Below, in pieces: positions 52,701-61,700 of a stretch of DNA of 64,000 nucleotides. Both the position numbers and the translations under genes were made by a program. Each line of letters starts with the position of its first letter. Positions within the stretch are counted from its first letter, which is position 1. Under the pieces are notes generated by a model, which saw only the letters and a list, made by a program, of their open reading frames with translations, did no database searches and was not told the origin of the DNA. Origin of the DNA: Cryptomeria japonica (taxonomy: Eukaryota > Streptophyta > Pinopsida > Cupressales > Cupressaceae); assembly GCF_030272615.1 (NCBI RefSeq), contig NC_081415.1, positions 509,487,373 through 509,551,372 on the forward strand, given 5' to 3'.

Positions 52701-55700
52701 AGAACCATCCTATGCTTGTGTGCTAGGTGGAAGATGTAATTCTATGCTTGTGTGGTAGATGGAACTTAAAAGGTTCAGATTATGTATTCTCCTCCTCCCT
52801 AGTTAAGAGGGAGTGTTGATTGTAACTAGGGGTGTAGGGGTTCGGATTGCCTTAAGGCAACATCCGAACCCCTTTTAGGACCGGGTACTACCCTAAAATA
52901 ACGTGACCCCATCCTTATTCACCATGCCACGCTAAATAAATTCCAAAATAACTTTAGCGCCAAAAATAATAAGGAGGCCGACTTAAAAGGAATAAAGATA
53001 CATATAAGTAAATGACAATTTGCAAGTCATTTCATCAAGTTTAATCATATCAAAAAGGCGATTTAGCTCTGCTGTGCGAACTTAAGGAAAAGTGCGAACT
53101 TATTCAGCTTGGTGCGAAATTGTCCAAAGGGACATAGTCGATTTTGATGCAAGACATTGAAGCATTCAAGGACAGATCTGATATGTGAAGATCAGATTCG
53201 AGCTAAGTATTGTACTTATATTTTAGAGGAGAATATATAATCTGACCTGTGGGTCTTTCATGCTGGGTTTTTCCTCCTTGGAGGTTTTCCCAGGGTATGC
53301 TTGTTTGTCTTCTGTTCTAATTCTGATTTATGTTGGCTTACTAAATATTGCAATTCTGATTACAATCTAGGGCACAACTTAATCTATGTTGGTTTCTTAA
53401 AATACTGCAAATCTGATTACAATCTAGAGCACAATTTAATCTATGTTGGTTTACTAAAATATTGCAAATCTGAATACAACCTAGGGCATAATCAATTAGA
53501 TAAATCTGGTTAACATACCTAGGGTTTAAAATAACACAATAGCCTCAAGTTGATCATAGATGTCCTTGATCTTTATCGAGTGATCTTGCAGAGGTGTCCT
53601 CTTGTCCATCATAATTTAAAAGAGCATATTCTTCAGAAAGAATGCTCTGCTCTTGTCAGAGGTTTCATGGAGACTCTTCAAATGATCCCATATCTCCTTC
53701 ACAGTTTTTCTGGATGGTACCTGAGGTAGCTGCTCATCGGTGACAGAGAGTTTAATAAGCATGATTGCTTCTCGGTTGCGCTCATCTTGTTTGTCTTGGT
53801 CTTTTTCGGCAGTAGTTGGACGTTGAGACGTGCCCAGAACAATTGCATCAAGACATCGGTACTCAATCAACATGTGCTGCTTCCATGTGTTGTAGTTGCG
53901 GCTGTTGAATTTCTGGCTACTTTTGAGCATAATGTTTGTTAGAGATGCCATCACGTACCTCGAGGTCTAACTGGTGAAGGCACCAATTCTAATGCACAAA
54001 AACCAGTAGATGAAAACAAAGGGTTTTTAAAAATTCTACAAGTCAGATTCTAAGGCAAAAACTTAAACCCTAGCATAGTTTTCGAGGCAAATTTTTTTTG
54101 GAAGACCTAGAAAAATTTGAAAGGAACCCAAAAAAGAGAATATAAGACCCAGAAGGAATATGGTGTGTGATTTTCGAAAGCAGTAATAAACATAGGGTTT
54201 TCGTCAAAACCCTAACCGCAAGTCGTCTTGTGTGTAGAAATCGTGTTGCGAAAAGCTACCCCTGAACCAAAAAACACAGATGCGCGAAACACATCGCCTC
54301 AAAAAACCCTAGCCAACGACTGCATAAATCACGAAATAATCACATCGCAAAAAAAATTGTAAAAACTTTGCAGAAATAAAATATTCCCGTCGCACGAGAG
54401 CCGACGGCTAGAATCACAGAAAATCGTGGCTTGAAGTTGCGATTTCGTTTGGAAAAAAAAGGAAAGGCCTCAAAAAGAAAATATGACCCAGTTTTGCTAA
54501 TCAAAACCCTTTAGCCGAGGTAGCGAAAATCGCAGAAAACAGCGCTGTCGAAAATCGCGATCCCATAAAAAAACCCGCGGCACTGAAAATACAAGGGAAT
54601 CTCCACTCAAGACTGCAATTTGCAAATGTTTCAACGAATTCCTAATGAGACTATTATATGAATCCACATTGCGATGGCTATTGCTTATTTGGATTATGAA
54701 GGATTTTACTGATATCATGATGTTTACTAATGATTAGTATGATATATGATATTATGGCTTGTGATTTAATGTCAATTTCCAATGACTGACATTGTGTTTG
54801 GGACTTACATCAAGCTTTCCCTTATAGAAGACATTTCAAATGGGTAAAGTTGTATTCTTAAATGTACTCTAATTCTTATTTTAATCCATAAGGAAAATAT
54901 CCCCAAAAGGGACATTACACACAACTGGATTCTCTACTCATGCAGAGAGGTTGCTATTTTTCTCAACATATAAATGGTTTCGTGTAACCCATTTTGTTTC
55001 CAATTTTTCTCTCATAATAAAGATTTTTTGTTTTCCACATTGTTTTGAATCATGTTTCCCAATTTGTGATATTTTGTTAGGTAGTATCAATCCCCTTCAA
55101 CAATGTAATATCTGGTGTTTTCTCATGAAATAGATGATTAAGTAATGTTTGTCTTTAGGTAGTTTAGGAACCGTTTGAATCTATTGCCCAATTATAATGC
55201 ACAAGTCCTAATGTAAAACAAAGATTTTGTAGTTCTCATATGCCACAAATATACACCCTGGTCCATAGACAAAGCCAATTGTCGAACCCATACGAAATTC
55301 TCATATTGAGTCAATTTTTAAGCTACATCTATTGTTTTGCAAGTGTAAAATATGTCTTAGGTTTCATTTAGATTGTTTGGTCCTATAGTCCTTAGTCCTT
55401 TCTTTGATGTTCACAAGGCCATGAAACAAAGGCTTTCAAGTCATCCATCATAGTGGAAAAAAGGTGGTCATTGAAGAAGTTTCCAAGTATGATCCCATGT
55501 GCACATGTGATGGAAGGAATGAGTTTTCAAGAGAAAAATGTCTAAATACAATACCTAAGGGTACTTGGAGAAGAGAAACACGTGTAACCATGAAGGATTG
55601 GATTCAATTACAAAATGTATATAGAAGTGCACATGAGAGGTCTAGGTTGTTGGTGCTGGAAATAAGCCACACCTGGACTGACGATGGACTGGTCCAAGAG

Positions 55701-58700
55701 GGGCCAGTAGCTCAGTGGTAGAGCACTCCAGCAACGATGGAAGGTCCTAGGTTCGAGTCCTAGCTGGTCCATGTCTCAACATGGTATCAGAGTCAGGTCC
55801 AGGCTAGGAGCCTGAAGCACACGAGAGGTGTGGCTTAAGGGGGGGTGTTGGTGTTGGAAATAAGCCACACCCGGACTGACGATGGACTGGTCCAAGAGGG
55901 GCCAGTAGCTTAGTGGTAGAGCACTCCAGCAACGATGGAAGGTCCTAGGTTCGAGTCCTAGCTGGTCCATGTCTCAACATAGGTATGGCTGAAAAATGGA
56001 CAAATATGGAAGGAGACAATTAAAAATAAAAAACCTAGATAGAGGTGTACGCCTAGGGGGCAAAGACACACCTACAAGGAAGCAAATTCAGAGATCACAA
56101 CTTTTTCCAAGTGAGCAGTGCAAGCTTAAAAGAGCAGTTCAAATTTTAGTTCAAAAGCTTGAAGGCATATGCAAAGGCACACATGTATGATACAAGTGTG
56201 TCCTTAAATTAAGCAAACAAAGGTGTGAATAGACTTGCACCTAGGATGTTTGCACCACTACACAATGGAAAAGTGATGTTTAAAAAAGGTTTGAAATCCT
56301 AATATACAAGCATTCGAGAGCCAGAGGATGCATTTGATAAAAGGAAAGGATTCACATTTTTAAAGGTCGTCATGTAGCATTGAAACACACACTTGAAAAA
56401 TATGAAATTATTTGTATTGTCAAGTGCTCGTGTGGTGTCATGGCATGAACCTAATCAAAGAAGTTAAAACTTTTCAAAGTTGTCTTGTAAATCCTTAATC
56501 CAAGTGTGCACCTATGGAGTCAGGCCACACCTCTACAAAATAAAATTTGATTCAAATTAGTGATCAGCAGTGTATAGGTGTGTGCCTCATAGCCTCAAGC
56601 ACACTTTATAAGCAGAAGATTGGTTTTCAAAACAAGAATTAAAGATTCCATTCACAAGCGCACATGGGAGGTGCAGCAAGCACCTCACAACGAACTCAAT
56701 ATGCAAAGATTCAAAACCTATGTATAGGTGCACATTTAGGATGTAGATGCACAACTCAACAAAGAAAAACTTTAGCTCAAATCAAAGTTTAAAACCCCAT
56801 TGTTAGGTGTGCATGGGAGCACGAAAACACCTACATAAAAAAAAAATAATAAAAATCACACCATACAAGTGCACATGAGAGTGTCAAGTGTGCACTTGAT
56901 AGTGGATATCAAAAGTCTTCAAGTTTTATATTAACAAGGCACACCTAGATAAGTGTGCACCTCAACAAAGAAATTAATTCAAAATGAAAACATCAAAAAT
57001 ATGTTTGTCAAATGTGTCTAGGGTGCAAGTGCACACCTCATTGAAGGAAATCAACTTTAAAATCCAATTATCAGAAGTACATCTAGTGATGAAGTGAAAA
57101 TTTGTACAAAGGAAATCATAAGTGCAAGACCAAAGATTGTTTTATAATATATTGGTGTGCAAGTAAAGCAAAACTGCATGCCTATCAAAGGGATTCAAAA
57201 CATCAAGGAGGATTTTCAAGATTTTAAAATGGCTTCAAAGGGTTAGAATTGATTTGAGGAAAATTGTAGAATAGTCAATCATCTGGAGTGTAATGTCCCC
57301 TTCCGATTTTTGTCCTAGAATTATAACTATATAAATTTAGCGTTAGGGTTAAGGTTTATGATACTTCTTACTAGGAAGACCAACATATATCAACATAACT
57401 ATCATGCTTATATTCAATTATTGCAACTAATGAGCATTTAGCTTTTATAATAAATTTGATAACTATTATATTTAAGCCCCAATCCCTACCTCTAACCTAA
57501 TTTTCAACCCTACGAAGGATGGGGAATAACCGTTAGGATTCTAGAAACTATCCTTCACAAATAGTGCCTTTGTACGATGTAACACATGCCCATTCCACCA
57601 TAGGTCTTATCTATTGCCCTTTTATGATGTAGCATGATCCATTACACCGTAAGACTTACCTATCTTGCGAGGTATTAATACCACCTCTCCCTAACATTCC
57701 CACATTCAATTCTTCTTAGGGGCAATGTTAAAGATTAAAGATTAGGCTACCATATATCAATTGTTAATGTATTAGGAATGTAAATGTTATGAACATATTC
57801 TAATCATTTATTTATATGAAATTACTATCTTAGTCCATTTGCATATATCCATTTGATATATATATATATAAATATACCGTGTCACTGCATTTGCCGAATT
57901 TCCGGCTTCAGGTTTGGAATTCGGCAAATCTCAAAAAAATTAATTAAATTCGTCGAAAGTTTGTCGGCGCGGATTGTTTTGTGTTTGTGTGTCGAGTTTG
58001 CCATTGAATTTTTGTTTTGCCCAGCCGCAACTTTCCCTCCCCCTCGGAGTGCCCTGTCGCCATCGGTCACCCAAAGCCTTCGGATTTTTGTTTTTCGTAA
58101 TGTTCTTTTAATATTACTTTTAGTTATTAGGATTTTTCTTTCCTTGTGTTAAGATTAATGTTCTTTTAATATACTTTGAGTTATTAATATTAAATAGATT
58201 TAGATTTATTTATTGTTTTATAATTTTAATTTATATTAAATTTTTATTAAAAATTTAGTATTTAGTATATTTAATTTATTATTATTTTAATTTATTTAGA
58301 TATATTTATTGTTTTATAATTTTAATTTATATTAAATTTTTATTAATATTTTAGTATTTAGTATATTTAATTTATTTTTAATTTGTTTATAATGATTTCA
58401 AATCTATTTTGCAATCTTAAACTATTTTGATAATTTATTAGATATATTGCTTATATTTGAAAAAACTAAATTATATAAGGTGAATTTAATGTCGAATTTT
58501 TTGCCTTTGCCGAATTTCATCCGAATTTTTTGCCTTTGCCGAATTTCATCCGAATTTTATAGTTGCCGAACTCGAATTCAAATTCGAACATAGTGACTTG
58601 GCTTCCAATAATGATGAAGCATCTCAAAATGCTGAACCACTAGAAAGTATAAGTTCAAGGAACCAAAAGGAAACAACTGAAAGTTCTACAAAGTCAAAAG

Positions 58701-61700
58701 GAAAGAAAATTGCAAATGAAGGAGCTGTTTGAAAGAAGCAAAGGTTAGGTCAAGCTCATTCCTCTATTAGCACACCATCCTGAAATTTGAACAATATATC
58801 AATTCTTGAAAGCGAACCACTGGGTGATATGAAAATCCCTTCCCCAATCCGTGAAGAAAGAAACGCGGAATCTATTCAACAGGAAGTTTAAGAGCAACCA
58901 TTTGCTTGAAACACGGAAATAATAGAATTAAAAACTGATGAGATGAATATCCTAGATGGAGAATTCTAGGAGGGAATGATTTCCACTCTTTGAGGAGTTG
59001 AGGATAGTCCATGTGATGAAAACAATCAAGAGGAAGAAGAAATTGAGCGGCCCACAATTCTTGATTGGCTAAAAGAGAGGATGAATGTAAAAGAACCTAT
59101 GGAAATTTAGCAAGAAGATGATACAACAGATTTTTTGGCTAGATTAGAAAGGGTTACGATAAAGAAAACAACCAAGAAGTATTTCTTGATCCAAAAGGAC
59201 GATGCAGGATTTCGTTCAGTTCAAGTAGCTGTACCAAAAGTTAATAAGGCAAAAGAATATATTACTCCCGAAGAGTATGAAGTAACAACTATCAACTTGG
59301 GCCTAACCACTAAAGAGCAAGATGTTCAAGAACTAGATGATTCAGTTAAGACAATCAAGGATAGATTGAAGAAAGAAATAGAAAAGAAACAGGAATTAAA
59401 GATAGAGGTTGAGCAGTTGAGATCTTATATCTAGCACTTAATCAATCCTATTGCTCAAGAAGATACAATAGTCCCTCCACTCTTGGCTCTTCCACAAGAA
59501 ACAGTTGGAGACTTTGAAGAAATTAAGGTGACAGCTAAAGAAACTAAGGAATGGATGGCAGACATCAATAATGAAATTGTCACATTCGTAGAAGAATCGA
59601 TATTGGCATATGGGCAAACTTCTTCATTACTATCTAGAGTTCAAGACATGGCAGAAATGTGGGAGGATCTTCAAAATAGTCAAGATAAAGTAATCCCATG
59701 CTTGAAGGTGTTGAAAGGAATTCCAAACAGGAATTAATAGATGGACAAGTAATTGCAGCTAGAGATATCTATGATTTCAAGACATGGTATTGGGCATTGA
59801 TAGCAAGAAATGAAGTTTTAGAAAAGGTGAAGGATGTTGGTGTCAAAATTGAAGAGCTGATTAAAGAAATTCAAAATAAGATTGTCCTTGTGGCTACTGA
59901 TGTGGTTGGAAAGGAAGCAATTCGAGAAAATGAAATGAACATGGAAAATTTGAAGGTCAAAGCTCAAGACAATTTCGTCACTTTTACAGGACCGATCCTT
60001 AAGCAAAATTTGAGTAAGGCATCCACCTTCTTTTCCATCAAGGATGCATTTCAGAAACAAGAACTAGATTGGGAGAATGCTTTTGCCACCTATGCTGATG
60101 ACTTGGACGTGATTGAATTCAAGATAAACATGTTGCCACATGTCACAATGGAAGAGGGTAATCCTCTTGTGTCCAGGTTCATCGAATATGCTACCACATA
60201 AAAGGGATAAGGATGCATTCTTCTAGAAGAAATCTCTTTGTGACACATGTCTTTCTTTCATTTGCTCTTGTTGGATAACTATTGTAAACCCTATTTAGGG
60301 TATCTGTGTTTTGATCTCAAACCGTTGATCTCTGTTTGATTTGGGCCTTTTGTTCATTTTCAAAGCTTTATATAAACCCCTCTTCTCTCATTTGTATAAG
60401 AGAGATTGGTGAGGTTGTTGCTTAAGACTATTATGATAATAAAGTTCATTTGCATTGCTTTGAATCTCTATGTTATCTCATAGTTGCATGGTTTCATATT
60501 TTTTTCAACATAGAATAGAATTTGCTTTATAAAGTTGTTAAATGAATGCAAGATTTTATAGTATTGGTTGGTGAAATCATTGTTCATACTTTTGATGAAT
60601 AGATGATTTTTGTTCATTGTGCAAAGTTAGCCTGAGCATATTTTGTGGATGTTTAACTTCTACCTTCGGATAAGTATTGTTCATTTTGATGGTATTATTT
60701 ATGGTATTTAAATTTTGAGCACAACCCTTGAAGATTGCTCCCACTTTGTTTAGTTGTTTAAGTTGGCGAACCAAAGTGTGGTTTAGATTCATCCAATCAC
60801 TATCGTCTCTTAAATTCCTAGGAACAGTATAGATTCTTGAATTCTTTTTCTTTTTTCCTTTTTTAAAAATCCAAAATCAAAAATGCCCCCTCCAAAAAAT
60901 AAAGAGTTTTCCTAGCTGAAAGTTTTCATTGTGAATGAAATTTCCAAGTTCCCCTTGGATTACCAGCATACATCACCAAATGAGCTATATCCAACATAAA
61001 GTCACTAGTTTGCAGTAAAAACATTGGAATCACCATATGATCTTCTTTGCAATCTTAGCATACACGGTGATTTTATTCAAGAGAGGATAGAGTGTCTTTT
61101 GGACATCTTTATTCCGTGTTTGGTTATTTTATTCTGATTAATGAAGAGTTACAACCCTTCATCATTTCTGCCCTTTTGAAAGAGTCACTTCCTTATTTTC
61201 TTCCCATATCTTTTTTCTTCCATTAATCCTTCCTTGATTCCCATGCTCCGTACTTTCTTCCTTCGTATACCATTCAAATGAACTCTTTTCCCTTTTATAT
61301 CTTATGTTTGAGAGAGTCACGACTCTTCATTTCATTCCTTTTAACCCTTCATTAAACTTTAAATTTTAATTATATTATATTTTAATTCAATTTTTTTATA
61401 TTTTAATTTTATTATTATTTATTATTAAATCCTATTTCAAAATGGGGACATTATTATTATTGCTTGCAAACGACATTTCTCCCCTTAGGAAGGCATAGAT
61501 CTATTGGTGATTGGAGAAGCCAATCCCATAAACTGGAAGAATCAAGAATCCAAATCCAAATGATGTGTGCCTCTGGAAACTGCTCATGTGTCGTATTGTC
61601 CATGAAGGATGATGGTTCTGCAAACTAATTAAGTACATGCCCAATTAATGTAGAAGTTGACAGTTCGGGAATTTGTGAAAACTGATGTAGAACAAGCTCC

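Larger units (their letters stand above)
55648..55979 (+). mobile_element. Complete TRIM (miniature LTR retrotransposon), 332 bp, TSD TAGGT
   Basis: Two 134-bp LTRs (55648-55781, 55846-55979) start TGTTGGTG and end GTCTCAACA. They differ at about three positions. The 64-bp interior begins directly with TGGTATCAGAGTCAGG, the PBS complementary to initiator-Met tRNA. It ends in AAGGGGGGG, a polypurine tract. Perfect TSDs TAGGT lie at 55643-55647 and 55980-55984. There is no coding capacity, so it must use proteins of another element, probably a copia. All size and signal criteria of TRIM/SMART elements are met. Confidence 0.96.

Noticed and set aside
53955-54919. 5' LTR of copia element 1
   Set aside because: No similarity to the 3' LTR at 48241-48524 was found in this stretch.
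55701-55771. A normal functional tRNA gene
   Set aside because: The cloverleaf fits, but position 33 is not U, the anticodon stem has a mismatch, there is no terminator T-run right after it, and the sequence is part of a TRIM LTR present twice.
57289-61453. A single 4.2-kb element bounded by TGTAATGTCCCC..GGGGACATTA
   Set aside because: The right end lacks the final CA, the flanks (TGGAG and TTATT) are not a TSD, and no LTR pair is visible. It is kept only as a weak hypothesis.
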